A DNA stretch of 52,582 nucleotides, taken from positions 1 to 52,582 of the forward strand of contig JAFSDI010000001.1 in the NCBI GenBank assembly GCA_017436325.1. Reading direction: 5' to 3'. A program made the position numbers and the translations under genes. Under the pieces are notes generated by a model. It was not told the origin of the DNA and ran no database searches. It worked only from the letters and a program-made list of their open reading frames with translations. Origin of the DNA: Alphaproteobacteria bacterium. Its GTDB lineage: Bacteria > Pseudomonadota > Alphaproteobacteria > Rs-D84. Shown piece by piece: positions 34,317 through 42,161 of this stretch. Each line of letters opens with the position of its first letter. Position 1 is the first letter of the stretch.

Positions 34317-34612
34317 CAAATACCTTCTCTATTTGGCAAATCACCAATCCAAACAGTCCTAGAAAATGCAACCGTCTTTGATTTTGGTGCAATCATATCA
34401 ACAGAATTTCGCAAAATTTCTGGTGTTATACTTGATGCGAAATCCGCTTCTTTGATTGCGATTTGTTGTTGCAAATAAACAATTTCCTTTTGCACCAGAT
34501 TTATCTGCCTGCCCTGCGTACGAAAAGCCACAGGAAAAATAACAACACTAAACATCAAGACCGTTCCAAAAAACCAAACACCGATTCGGAACATTTTTTC
34601 ATCATCTCTCAT
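34316..34612 (-). CDS. FtsL-like small division protein
   Basis: 98 residues from the ATG at 34612 (AGGA upstream; earlier and later ATGs are possible). One membrane segment (WFFGTVLMFSVVIFPVAF), then a coiled-coil stretch (NLVQKEIVYLQQQIAIKE) and a C-terminal tail. Size, topology and position directly before ftsI are those of FtsL, which recruits FtsI/FtsW. Sequence similarity in this family is low, so the call rests on context. Confidence 0.8.
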   Translation of the reverse strand: MRDDEKMFRIGVWFFGTVLMFSVVIFPVAFRTQGRQINLVQKEIVYLQQQIAIKEADFASSITPEILRNSVDMIAPKSKTVAFSRTVWIGDLPNREGI

Positions 34613-34638
34613 TTTCCTGCCTTTTTTGGAACATTTTA

Positions 34639-35013
34639 TCACAAATTTTTAAAAAAACGAATCATAGAATTAACACCATTTAAACGTGCCGCCCCCAGAT
34701 TTAAATTCAATGAATTAAATTCACTTTCTAAATCTAAAGATTTTATCTCTGAATAATTTTTTCCGTCAATCATCGCCAAGAACAACGCAACAATTCCACG
34801 CACAACAGCCGAATCTGCAGATGCAAAGAACTGTCCATCTTTTCTACATATTTGCACAAACGAAGAACATCCAACAATTTCACTACAATCTGCATCTGCT
34901 GGAATTGGTACCAGCATTTTACCAAAATCCATAAGTAATTCTAATTTTTCAACCGGACTATCCAAAATTGCCAAAGAATTCTTCATATCCTGATAAGTCA
35001 TATTATTTACCAT
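34639..35013 (-). CDS. sufE: Cysteine desulfuration protein SufE
   Basis: Accepts persulfide from SufS and passes it to SufB. 124 residues: KLELLMDFGKMLVPIPA, then EIVGCSSFVQI with the acceptor Cys, and a C-terminal helical part (ARLNGVNSMI with R). The start overlaps sufT by seven bases; a second ATG (35001) is also possible. It precedes the ftsL-like gene in the same operon. Confidence 0.94.
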   Translation of the reverse strand: MVNNMTYQDMKNSLAILDSPVEKLELLMDFGKMLVPIPADADCSEIVGCSSFVQICRKDGQFFASADSAVVRGIVALFLAMIDGKNYSEIKSLDLESEFNSLNLNLGAARLNGVNSMIRFFKNL

Positions 35014-35321
35014 CCATCATTAATCAAATCCAATTCAACACGTGCAGCATCTGACATTTTTGATAAATCCCATGGTGGGTCCCAGACCAAATCAACACGC
35101 ACATTTTTTTCACCTACGACCCGTTGCACAGCATCTTTTACCTGTGCTAACAACTCTTCCATCATTGGGCACGTTGGGCTGGTAAAAGTCATTTTTATAC
35201 CGACCCCATCATCTAAGATATCAATATCATAAATCAATCCCATATCCCACACATTAACTGGAATTTCTGGGTCATATACTGTTTTAAGCGCATCGATAAT
35301 ATCATTTTTTTCAATTTTCAT
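35007..35321 (-). CDS. sufT: MIP18/DUF59 family Fe-S protein SufT
   Basis: 104 residues with DPEIPVNVWDMGLIYDI and FTSPTCPMMEELLAQV, the DPE-N-LG and TxxxCP motifs of the family. SufT helps mature Fe-S proteins under demand. It overlaps sufS by four bases and sufE by seven, so the three are translationally coupled. Confidence 0.93.
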   Translation of the reverse strand: MKIEKNDIIDALKTVYDPEIPVNVWDMGLIYDIDILDDGVGIKMTFTSPTCPMMEELLAQVKDAVQRVVGEKNVRVDLVWDPPWDLSKMSDAARVELDLINDGW

Positions 35322-36418
35322 TTAACAATCTCTTTCACCGATTTCACAAAATATTTTACATCATCAATTGTATTATATGCCCCCACAGACATTCTAATTG
35401 CCCCATCAAATCCCATCAATTTAAATATCCATGATGCGCACATATTTCCGACACGCAGACACACTTCACGCGCCCCCATCAATGTTCCAAAATCCAAAAT
35501 ATGCATATCATCAACAACAAAAGTCAACACAGCCGCATCACGTTGTGTTAATAATTTTACCCTTTCTATTTTTTGTAATTCATCATACGCATACTTAATC
35601 AAATCAAGACTTGGTCTATTTTGCACCAATTCATCTATCGCCTGTGCCAGTCCTGCAATTTGTGTTAACGGCAAAGTCCCAGCCTCATAAACATCTGGTG
35701 GCAAATTCCATACAATATTATTATCTTGAATTTTATTAACCATTCCCCCACCAAATTTTACAGGCTGAAAATCTTCGGGATTTTTTATATACAAAACCCC
35801 GACACCTGTATCTGCGCCAATTTTATGTCCAGACCAACAAACAAAATCACAATCCCATTCACGCACATCAATTTTATTATGAACAACAAATTGTGCAGCA
35901 TCAACAATCGTAATAACATTTGGATTTTTTTGACGTGCAGCCCTAACGATTTGCGCAACATCTTGTGGCATTCCCAAAACATTAGACATTGCTGTTATTA
36001 CAAACACATCAGCATATGGTATATTATTCACATCAATATTCATCATATCATCCAACGGACAAATACCAACGACCCCTGCCCGCGCCTGCAGTCTGTGAAC
36101 GAACGGCAATCTTGCACTATGATGGTCGATATCAGACACCAATAATTTTGTTCGTGCAGACATCTGAACCATATTTGCCACCATATTCATTGCATCTGTT
36201 GTCCCAGCGGTAAAAACAATCTGATCGGTACGTGCGTTCAAGAACGCTGCAACTCTTGCACGCGAACGCGCGACCATATCATCAACAGCCACTGCCCGCG
36301 CACAAATTCCACGTCCTGCATTTGCATAATTACGCGTCAAAAAGTCAATCTCTGTACGAATAACAGATTCGGATTTTTGATAAGTTGCTGCTGCATCTAA
36401 GTATATGATTTTATTCAT
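35318..36418 (-). CDS. sufS: Cysteine desulfurase SufS
   Basis: PLP enzyme releasing sulfur from cysteine for Fe-S assembly. 366 residues, shorter than most SufS (about 405). YLDAAAT at the N-terminus, FTAGTTDAMN, DIDHHSARLP, the PLP Lys in CWSGHKIGADTG, GGGMV, EAGTLP and the active-site Cys in RVGNMCASW. The class II desulfurase pattern (GHK-GxxG and late Cys) is kept. First gene of the 11-gene operon, behind the promoter at 36446-36473. Confidence 0.94.
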   Translation of the reverse strand: MNKIIYLDAAATYQKSESVIRTEIDFLTRNYANAGRGICARAVAVDDMVARSRARVAAFLNARTDQIVFTAGTTDAMNMVANMVQMSARTKLLVSDIDHHSARLPFVHRLQARAGVVGICPLDDMMNIDVNNIPYADVFVITAMSNVLGMPQDVAQIVRAARQKNPNVITIVDAAQFVVHNKIDVREWDCDFVCWSGHKIGADTGVGVLYIKNPEDFQPVKFGGGMVNKIQDNNIVWNLPPDVYEAGTLPLTQIAGLAQAIDELVQNRPSLDLIKYAYDELQKIERVKLLTQRDAAVLTFVVDDMHILDFGTLMGAREVCLRVGNMCASWIFKLMGFDGAIRMSVGAYNTIDDVKYFVKSVKEIVK

Positions 36419-36445
36419 TTATGATTTCTCTTGCATTTTAATTCG

Positions 36446-36473
36446 ATTATAATACACTCTTTTCGAATATCAA
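36446..36473 (-). promoter_or_regulatory. Promoter of the sufS operon
   Basis: Minus strand TTGATA (36468-36473), 16 bases, TATAAT (36446-36451). The -10 is nearly symmetrical (ATTATAAT), so a plus-strand TATAAT (36448-36453) for thioredoxin overlaps it; the two operons are probably fired divergently from one AT-rich core. Confidence 0.65.
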
Positions 36474-36495
36474 CAAATACATAAAGGAGAAAATT

Positions 36496-36810
36496 ATGGC
36501 AATATTACACGCAAACGACACAAACATCGATACACTTATTGGTGATGGCATCACATTGGTTGATTTTTGGGCATCATGGTGTGGTCCATGTCGTATGTTT
36601 GGTCCAATTTTCGAATCAGTGTCTGAGGTTTCAGATGCCAGATTTATAAAATTTGAAATCAATGAAGCGAATCGTCAAACACCAACCAAATATGGCATCC
36701 GCAGCATTCCATCTATCCTGGCATTCAAGAACGGCGAATTAGTCGAAGCACGCACAGGCCTAATGGACAAAGAAACACTATTATCTTGGATAGAAGAGCT
36801 AAAGGGGTAA
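36496..36810 (+). CDS. trxA: Thioredoxin
   Basis: 104 residues with the active site WCGPC in VDFWASWCGPCRMFGP, then the cis-Pro loop (SIPSILAFKNGELV). Canonical Trx length. AAAGGAG ribosome site. Cytoplasmic disulfide reductase; the neighbour is a DksA homologue four bases downstream. Confidence 0.96.
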   Translation: MAILHANDTNIDTLIGDGITLVDFWASWCGPCRMFGPIFESVSEVSDARFIKFEINEANRQTPTKYGIRSIPSILAFKNGELVEARTGLMDKETLLSWIEELKG

Positions 36811-36813
36811 AAA

Positions 36814-37245
36814 ATGTCTTCTGAAAACTATAAAACAATTGAACTTCCTGCGAATTACACACCAACGCAGTCCGAACCATATATGTGCCCAATGCATTTA
36901 GCATACTTTTACAATGTATTAAACGCACAGAAAGAAGAACTGCTTAGTGAACATGATTCTGTATTAAACGCGGTACGTTTGGCTGAAAAGACCGCTGCAG
37001 TCGGTGCTGGGGACGAATCAGACAGCGCAACATACAACCAAGACATCACAATGGATTTGCGTATATCTGAACGTAATAATAAATTATTACAAAAAATAAA
37101 TGCCGCCCTTGACCGCATTGAAAACGGTACATTTGGGTACAGTGTTGTTTCTGGTGATGAAATCGGGATTCAGCGTATGATTGCCCGCCCACTTGCAACC
37201 ATGACAGTTGAGGAGCAAGAAGAATACGAATCCCATAAAAATTAA
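36814..37245 (+). CDS. dksA: DksA/TraR family regulator lacking zinc cysteines
   Basis: 143 residues. The protein begins with an N-terminal region, then the coiled coil with the tip motif DESDSAT (DxxDxA) and the globular part FGYSVVSGDEIGIQRM followed by ARPLATMTVEEQEE. This aligns with E. coli DksA ([27 protein letters not shown]), but all four zinc cysteines are replaced (Ser, Ser, Thr, Glu). DksA binds RNA polymerase and, with ppGpp, lowers stable-RNA transcription. The tip Asp/Ala residues needed for activity are kept, so a zinc-independent DksA is inferred. Translated with thioredoxin; a terminator follows. Confidence 0.9.
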   Translation: MSSENYKTIELPANYTPTQSEPYMCPMHLAYFYNVLNAQKEELLSEHDSVLNAVRLAEKTAAVGAGDESDSATYNQDITMDLRISERNNKLLQKINAALDRIENGTFGYSVVSGDEIGIQRMIARPLATMTVEEQEEYESHKN

Positions 37246-37270
37246 AAACAAAAAACTTTCATTTTTCTCA

Positions 37271-37298
37271 AATCCCCCTTTCGGGGGATTGATTTTTT
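37271..37298 (+). terminator. Terminator of the trxA-dksA unit
   Basis: Stem AATCCCCC/GGGGGATT (37271-37278 with 37283-37290), loop TTTC, then GATTTTTTA. Confidence 0.9.
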
Positions 37299-38049
37299 AT
37301 TCCATTTCAGCACGATCGATTGATTCCCATGCATACGTCGTTTGATCTCCTTCTTTAACCGCGGTTAATACGTACTTTCCATTACTGGCGGTGGCAGACA
37401 GATTATTTATCTTGCCGTCAATCTTGGCATCAACAGCGCGCAATGCATCCGCTAAATTGTCATAGCCCGCGATTTTGTTTTCCGAATCTATTGTCCCGAT
37501 TTTAGCGGCATTCTCGTCAACTTTGGTTGTTAAAGTTGGCAAACCATATGCTTTTCTGCCGTTCATGTCGTTAGTGCCATAAAACAATAAATCATAAAAA
37601 CTGAACCGCGATCCACAATTATTGAAAAGCAATTCGTAATCATTAAATATATCGGTAAGTCTGACAGGCCAGTGTAAATCTTCTCTTGAAGGGGATAACA
37701 AGCGACTGACAATTCCATAAAATCCAGGAAAGTCATAATCCGTATAATTTAATTCTATAAATTCTGATATAGACTTTGGCATTCTGCTATTAACATTATT
37801 CTTATAATACTCCTCACTAAAAAGCAAAGTTATATCATCACCTAAAGCATCCCTATACGTCAATTCTGCCGGTGTTCCCACAATTTCTAACAATGTGGTT
37901 AGGTCGCTTTGGTTTGCTTTTAAATCAAGGGCAGTGTTTGTGGCATAATTCTCCATCGCTTCTTCAAAAAATCCACGTGATACAATCGATGCGGTTGCAG
38001 CGCCCGTGAAGGTTATACCAAGAATAGTACTAACTAAAAATTTTTTCAT
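37297..38049 (-). CDS. Secreted SRGFF-family protein
   Basis: 250 residues. Signal peptide MKKFLVSTILGITFTGAATA, mature start SIVSRGFFEEAMENYAT, a variable middle of about 150 residues with an inserted region rich in Tyr and Leu, a heptad-like helix (NLADALRAVDAKIDGKI) and the C-terminal beta module NGKYVLTAVKEGDQTTYAWES. Paralogue of 51867-52582: both ends match closely in protein sequence, but synonymous sites differ freely in the shared C-terminus, so protein-level selection, not recent conversion, keeps the ends alike. AGGAG eight bases before the ATG. Behind the second class 1 leader RNA. Role unknown. Confidence 0.8.
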   Translation of the reverse strand: MKKFLVSTILGITFTGAATASIVSRGFFEEAMENYATNTALDLKANQSDLTTLLEIVGTPAELTYRDALGDDITLLFSEEYYKNNVNSRMPKSISEFIELNYTDYDFPGFYGIVSRLLSPSREDLHWPVRLTDIFNDYELLFNNCGSRFSFYDLLFYGTNDMNGRKAYGLPTLTTKVDENAAKIGTIDSENKIAGYDNLADALRAVDAKIDGKINNLSATASNGKYVLTAVKEGDQTTYAWESIDRAEME

Positions 38050-38070
38050 ATTTTAAACTCCTGTTGTTAA

Positions 38071-38102
38071 ATTAAAACACCGCAAAGAGAATTCTATGCG
38101 GT
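38071..38102 (-). terminator. Terminator ending leader RNA copy 2
   Basis: Minus strand ACCGCA/TGCGGT stem followed by GTTTTAATTT. The 5' arm overlaps the CCCCGACC segment that can pair with the P4 3' arm instead. Confidence 0.75.
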
Positions 38103-38336
38103 CGGGGAGTTAGCAAATCATAACATCAATGACTCTGCCCGTTTTTAGTGCAAAACACCTGTTATATACCGGACAGCCCCCCGACTTTTTTCTTAGTCAG
38201 GGACAAATCAAGATAACGATGCAAATATGGAAAAACACTTGTCGGATTACGACACACTTAATATATGCCTTTGATATATTTGCATCGGATGTTATAGGCC
38301 TGCTACAGCCCCGAATCCAATTCCCACTGGACTCAC
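38071..38336 (-). ncRNA. Structured leader RNA, class 1 copy 2
   Basis: Homologue of 6974-7212. On the minus strand: P1 GAGUCCA/UGGAUUC (38328-38334 with 38313-38319), the identical 16-base element (38297-38312), P3 12 bp (38276-38287 with 38217-38228) around the GUCGUAAUCCGAC hairpin (38241-38253), P4 (38195-38202 with 38179-38186), P5 CUGUCCG/CGGGCAG (38170-38176 with 38135-38141), then a GAUUUGCUAACUCCCCGACC segment conserved in both copies and the terminator (38097-38102 with 38079-38084, U-rich run to 38071). Stem sequences differ from copy 1 while pairing is kept. The gene start is 22 bases beyond the terminator. Confidence 0.78.
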
Positions 38337-38341
38337 AAAAC

Positions 38342-38369
38342 ATTATAATAAAAATTGAAAATTAATCAA
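38342..38369 (-). promoter_or_regulatory. Promoter of leader RNA copy 2
   Basis: Minus strand TTGATT (38364-38369), 16 bases, TATAAT (38342-38347). The predicted start is within two bases of the start of P1. Confidence 0.8.
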
Positions 38370-38465
38370 ACAATAAATTATCTAGTATTAACCAGATTAT
38401 CACAATCACCAAAATTCTTATCATAACAAGGCAATATGTGACAATCTAGTTCTATCATTAATACA
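38370..38465. other. AT-rich spacer upstream of leader copy 2
   Basis: No ORF and no clear hairpin. It separates the leader promoter from the end of the Cys-rich gene at 38466-38801; no terminator for that gene is obvious. Confidence 0.5.
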
Positions 38466-38801
38466 CTATCGCATTTTACTATTCTTACAAGTTTTTCTGC
38501 ACACCCCCAGTGCATACAAATAAGCCTTGTCCGCATAATCAAAATCGAGCCTTATGCCATCAGTACTTTTTTGAACTCTTTCATACAGGAATTCACTACC
38601 CAATTTTTTATCACCCACATACATTGCTGGCTTTATAAACACTGTTTGATCTCCATTTTTTATTGAATAGTTTCCATCAATCACCATACGCAAAGAAATC
38701 TTACAATGTTCTGCGCACCCATCACAACATATATCGGGCGTTAATTCATCAGCCATTTCAATATGCTCTGCTCTTTTTACATAATCACAATCATACGACA
38801 T
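38466..38801 (-). CDS. Small Cys-rich protein, tandem paralogue 1
   Basis: 111 residues. AAAGGAG six bases before the ATG. No signal peptide or membrane segment. The motif ICCDGCAEHCKIS (CCxxCxxxC) near residue 24 and a C-terminal VCRKTCKNSK supply six cysteines and a His, suggesting a metal site or disulfide-rich fold. The middle is beta-rich (MYVGDKKLGSEFLYERVQKS). The next gene encodes a clear paralogue. Function unknown. Confidence 0.72.
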   Translation of the reverse strand: MSYDCDYVKRAEHIEMADELTPDICCDGCAEHCKISLRMVIDGNYSIKNGDQTVFIKPAMYVGDKKLGSEFLYERVQKSTDGIRLDFDYADKAYLYALGVCRKTCKNSKMR

Positions 38802-38817
38802 TTATAACTCCTTTCCT

Positions 38818-39165
38818 TTATCTTAGTTTACTATATTTACATACTTTTCTGCACATTGCCAACGCATAACGATACGCAACATCCGCAAAAAACAATTCCA
38901 TTCTTACACCATCACCAACCTTTTGAATACTTGCTGATATATATTCTGCATCCGGCAACTTCTTATCACCCACGAACATAACAGGTTCTGCATATATAAT
39001 CTGATTTTTTTCTGATTTATTATATCCCTTGTTATTAATTTCCAGCTGTACAGACATCTGACAATGTTCCGCACATCCATCACAACACAAATCATCTGGT
39101 AATATCAGTGCCCGCTCTATAACAGTTGGACTAACACTCTTTGTAGTGTCACGTTCATACGGCAT
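38818..39165 (-). CDS. Small Cys-rich protein, tandem paralogue 2
   Basis: 115 residues. Shares LCCDGCAEHCQMS, FVGDKKLPDAEYISASIQK and MCRKVCKYSKLR with paralogue 1, so cysteine positions, length and both ends are conserved while the rest has diverged. Ribosome site AAAAGG is somewhat distant (about 11 bases). Probably co-transcribed with 38466-38801 and hlyIII. Function unknown. Confidence 0.72.
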   Translation of the reverse strand: MPYERDTTKSVSPTVIERALILPDDLCCDGCAEHCQMSVQLEINNKGYNKSEKNQIIYAEPVMFVGDKKLPDAEYISASIQKVGDGVRMELFFADVAYRYALAMCRKVCKYSKLR

Positions 39166-39182
39166 AATTCAAAAACCTTTTG

Positions 39183-39920
39183 TTATAAATCCAAGATACT
39201 GCCAAACAATACCGCAAAAAAGAAACACACACTGCCCCCAATAACGAACAAATGCCATACCGCGTGCGAAAATTTCATCCCACGCCACAAATAGAAAATC
39301 ACACCAATTGTATAAGACAATCCACCCGCCAAAATAAACCACAATCCACGAATCGGGATATTACGAATCATCGCAGGCAATATAAACAACAATGTCCAAC
39401 CCATAATCAGATACAATGCCACCATCCACCTTGGCTGACGCTTTGGATTTTTTATTTTCATATACGACCCAAACAACACAATTGCCCACAAAATACCGAA
39501 CACAGTCCAACCAATCCAGCCACGTAAATTCACCAATAAAAACGGTGTATACGTACCTGCAATTAATGCATATATTGCAACACTGTCCCATACTTCAAAA
39601 AAGCATTCGTGTTTTTTTCCAATTGTTGCATGACACATTGTTGAACCAAAATATAACGTAATCATTGTCACACCGAATATCGCACACGAAACAATTGCCC
39701 ATGGGTCGCCTTTGATTCCTGCGAACACCACCAACAGTGTCAGTGCCGCAATCGCCAATCCAACACCAATACCATGCGTCAAGATATTTAGAACTTCTTC
39801 TGTATGCGTACTTGGTTTTTCCCAACGAAATAAACCTGTTGCGCGCAAGACCTTTAACAACTGTGAACCATGTTCATCTTTTTTTACTGCGCGAATTCTT
39901 GCTCTTTTTTCTTTTGTCAT
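39183..39920 (-). CDS. Hemolysin III / PAQR family membrane protein
   Basis: 245 residues with seven membrane segments. Family motifs with the likely metal ligands: EEVLNILTHGIGVG, STMCHATIGKKHE, DSVAIYALIAGTYTPF and KFSHAVWHLFVIGG. PAQR/YqfA proteins are linked to membrane-lipid homeostasis and, in some bacteria, haemolysis; the enzymatic role here is not known. Its ATG overlaps the gltX stop by four bases (ATGA), so it is translationally coupled. Confidence 0.93.
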   Translation of the reverse strand: MTKEKRARIRAVKKDEHGSQLLKVLRATGLFRWEKPSTHTEEVLNILTHGIGVGLAIAALTLLVVFAGIKGDPWAIVSCAIFGVTMITLYFGSTMCHATIGKKHECFFEVWDSVAIYALIAGTYTPFLLVNLRGWIGWTVFGILWAIVLFGSYMKIKNPKRQPRWMVALYLIMGWTLLFILPAMIRNIPIRGLWFILAGGLSYTIGVIFYLWRGMKFSHAVWHLFVIGGSVCFFFAVLFGSILDL

Positions 39921-41494
39921 TTTATTACCTTTTCGATTCGTTTAATTACGCGTTCACCGCCCATAACATTCATAATTGAATACAGGTCTGGTGTATTTGT
40001 GCGACCAGATAATGCCACACGCAAATTCATTGCCACATCACCATTTTTAAGACCTGTTTTTTCAGCAACCGCAACAATTTTTGCCCACCAAGTGTCTTTA
40101 TCATCTGTCGGATTATATGTTGCCAAGAATTCACGCAACGCATCCTGATTAAATTGATATTCTGTATTCGGCACAAACAATTCATCCCAGAAAAATGCAA
40201 CGTTTTCCAAAGTCTGCGACCAAGTGATAAAGTCTTTACGTACACGCTTTGGATTATCGCGTTCAATACCCAAAACGCCCGTCAGATATTTTTCATCTGC
40301 GACCTGCATTTTGTTTATATCTGTCCCGTATTCATTTGCCCATACGACAACGCGACCAACCAATTCTGGCACAGACAGCGAACCGATAAACTCCTTGGCC
40401 CACCATTCCAGTTTTTTCATATCGAACAACGCACCAGACATAGGAATTTTTTTTGCACGCATTTCATAATCCCAAAATGATTCAACTTGTCCTTTCATTT
40501 TTGCTTCTTCATAACCAGACGCAGCAATATTTCCTAGGTATTCAACAACAGCATCAACTGGCCACCCTGCCTGCAAAAAGAAAGCAACATTTGCCTCTGG
40601 GTCTTTACGTTTAGACAATTTTCTTTGCTTTCCCGATTCCTCATCAATTTTATCAATTGTTGACGTATGAATATACAACGGTGCCACCCAACCCATCATA
40701 CGAAACAATTGCGCATGTAATGGCAAAGACGGCAACCATTCTTCACCACGAATAACGTGCGTTGTACGCATAAAATGGTCATCACACAGATGTGCAAAAT
40801 GATACGTTGGCAAACCATCATTCGACTTAACCAAGACAATATCTTCATTATTTTCTGGAAACCCAATTGAACCACGTACCGCATCTTTACAGAAAATTCT
40901 TTGTTCTGGATTTCCCATTGAATACAAACGAATCGTTGGAACGCCGCCTTTATCAAGACGTTCTATAATTTCATTTTCTGTTAAATCTCTATCACGTGCA
41001 AATTCACCATATATACCTGTTGCAAATCCTGCAGCTTTTTGATTTTCACGAATCTGTTCCATATCTTCTGCACTTAAAAAGCAAGGATATGCGAATCCAC
41101 GTTCTAACAAATCAGCAACAACAGAATGATAGATATCTTTACGCTGCGATTGATAATAAGGACCATAAACAGGATTATTATCATAAGCCAAACCGAAACG
41201 GTGCATAGACTCTTCAATAATTTTCACAGCATCTGCAACTTCGCGTTTTGTATCAGTATCTTCGATACGCAACATAAACACCCCACCAGATTGTTGTGCC
41301 AACTTACAATCTATTAATGCACCATATAAACCACCGATATGCATATAACCTGTTGGACTTGGGGCGAATCGGGTCACCATTGCACCATCTGGCAAATTAC
41401 GCGGTGGGAACATTTCTTCCAGTTGTTCAATTGTATACTTTGGCGCACCACCCAAAACACGCGCAATTAAATCTTTTGATAAACCATTTCTCAT
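39917..41494 (-). CDS. gltX: Glutamyl-tRNA synthetase
   Basis: Charges tRNA-Glu, and with GatCAB present probably tRNA-Gln as well. 525 residues, longer than the common ~470, partly from a 40-residue N-terminal extension (LSKDLIARVLGGAPKYTIEQ). Motifs: PSPTGYMHIGG (the HIGH motif), RIEDTDTKRE, and the KMSKS equivalent RKLSKRKD. The C-terminal half is helical and diverged. AAGGA eight bases before the ATG. The extension and the Firmicutes-like MHIGGLYGAL layout make it unlike the usual alphaproteobacterial GltX. The non-discriminating role is an inference. Confidence 0.94.
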   Translation of the reverse strand: MRNGLSKDLIARVLGGAPKYTIEQLEEMFPPRNLPDGAMVTRFAPSPTGYMHIGGLYGALIDCKLAQQSGGVFMLRIEDTDTKREVADAVKIIEESMHRFGLAYDNNPVYGPYYQSQRKDIYHSVVADLLERGFAYPCFLSAEDMEQIRENQKAAGFATGIYGEFARDRDLTENEIIERLDKGGVPTIRLYSMGNPEQRIFCKDAVRGSIGFPENNEDIVLVKSNDGLPTYHFAHLCDDHFMRTTHVIRGEEWLPSLPLHAQLFRMMGWVAPLYIHTSTIDKIDEESGKQRKLSKRKDPEANVAFFLQAGWPVDAVVEYLGNIAASGYEEAKMKGQVESFWDYEMRAKKIPMSGALFDMKKLEWWAKEFIGSLSVPELVGRVVVWANEYGTDINKMQVADEKYLTGVLGIERDNPKRVRKDFITWSQTLENVAFFWDELFVPNTEYQFNQDALREFLATYNPTDDKDTWWAKIVAVAEKTGLKNGDVAMNLRVALSGRTNTPDLYSIMNVMGGERVIKRIEKVIK

Positions 41495-41540
41495 ACATAT
41501 AATCCTTGTTTTTTAATAAACTCAATTCTATACTAAAATT

Positions 41541-42161
41541 ATGGAAAAACAAGAAATAAGAACATTTGGTCGCCGTCACGGCAAGAAATTATCTGCCCGT
41601 CAACAATCATTGATTGACAATATTTTACCAACCCTGTATCCCACAACTGGGGACATTCTTGAAATTGGATTTGGTGCCGGCGAACACGTACGTGATTTGG
41701 CACGCAACCACCCAGACAAAACAATAATTGGTGCAGAACCATTTATGAATGGCGTGGCAAGTCTGTTGTCTGCAATAACCGATGAAAAGACCAATCAAGT
41801 TTTGAACGAATATAAAAACATTCGCATATGGGCGGACGATGTTCGTGATTTTCTACGTAAAAACGATTCGAAATTTTCACAAATTTGGGTACTGCACCCC
41901 GACCCTTGGCCCAAGGCACGCCACGTAAAGCGCCGTTTACTATCATCTGATTTTTTAACACTTTTATCAAAACATTTGGCAACAAATGGTGAAATAATTA
42001 TTGGCACAGACCATTGGGAATATTTTGACTGGATTCTTATGCAAACCAAATCAGCAAATCTGCACGCAACGATTGCAAATCTAGACATAATCCAGACGCG
42101 ATACCAGCATAAAAACAAGGCGGGTACCGATTCGCCAAAATATCTAATCATCAAAAATTAA
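41541..42161 (+). CDS. trmB: tRNA (guanine-N7-)-methyltransferase TrmB
   Basis: Methylates G46 in the tRNA variable loop. 206 residues: RTFGRRHGKKLSARQQ, the SAM-binding motif DILEIGFGAGEHV, GAEPFMNGV and the catalytic VLHPDPWPKARHVKRRL, then GTDHWEYFDW. Length and motifs are full. Convergent with the next gene, overlapping by 11 bases. Confidence 0.95.
   Translation: MEKQEIRTFGRRHGKKLSARQQSLIDNILPTLYPTTGDILEIGFGAGEHVRDLARNHPDKTIIGAEPFMNGVASLLSAITDEKTNQVLNEYKNIRIWADDVRDFLRKNDSKFSQIWVLHPDPWPKARHVKRRLLSSDFLTLLSKHLATNGEIIIGTDHWEYFDWILMQTKSANLHATIANLDIIQTRYQHKNKAGTDSPKYLIIKN

Noticed and set aside
36448-36453. Separate well-defined promoter for thioredoxin
   Set aside because: A TATAAT is present on the plus strand, but no -35 at suitable spacing; listed only as overlapping the divergent sufS promoter.
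38129-38365. 78-codon plus-strand ORF over leader copy 2
   Set aside because: Antisense to the structured RNA, no counterpart frame in copy 1, no ribosome site.
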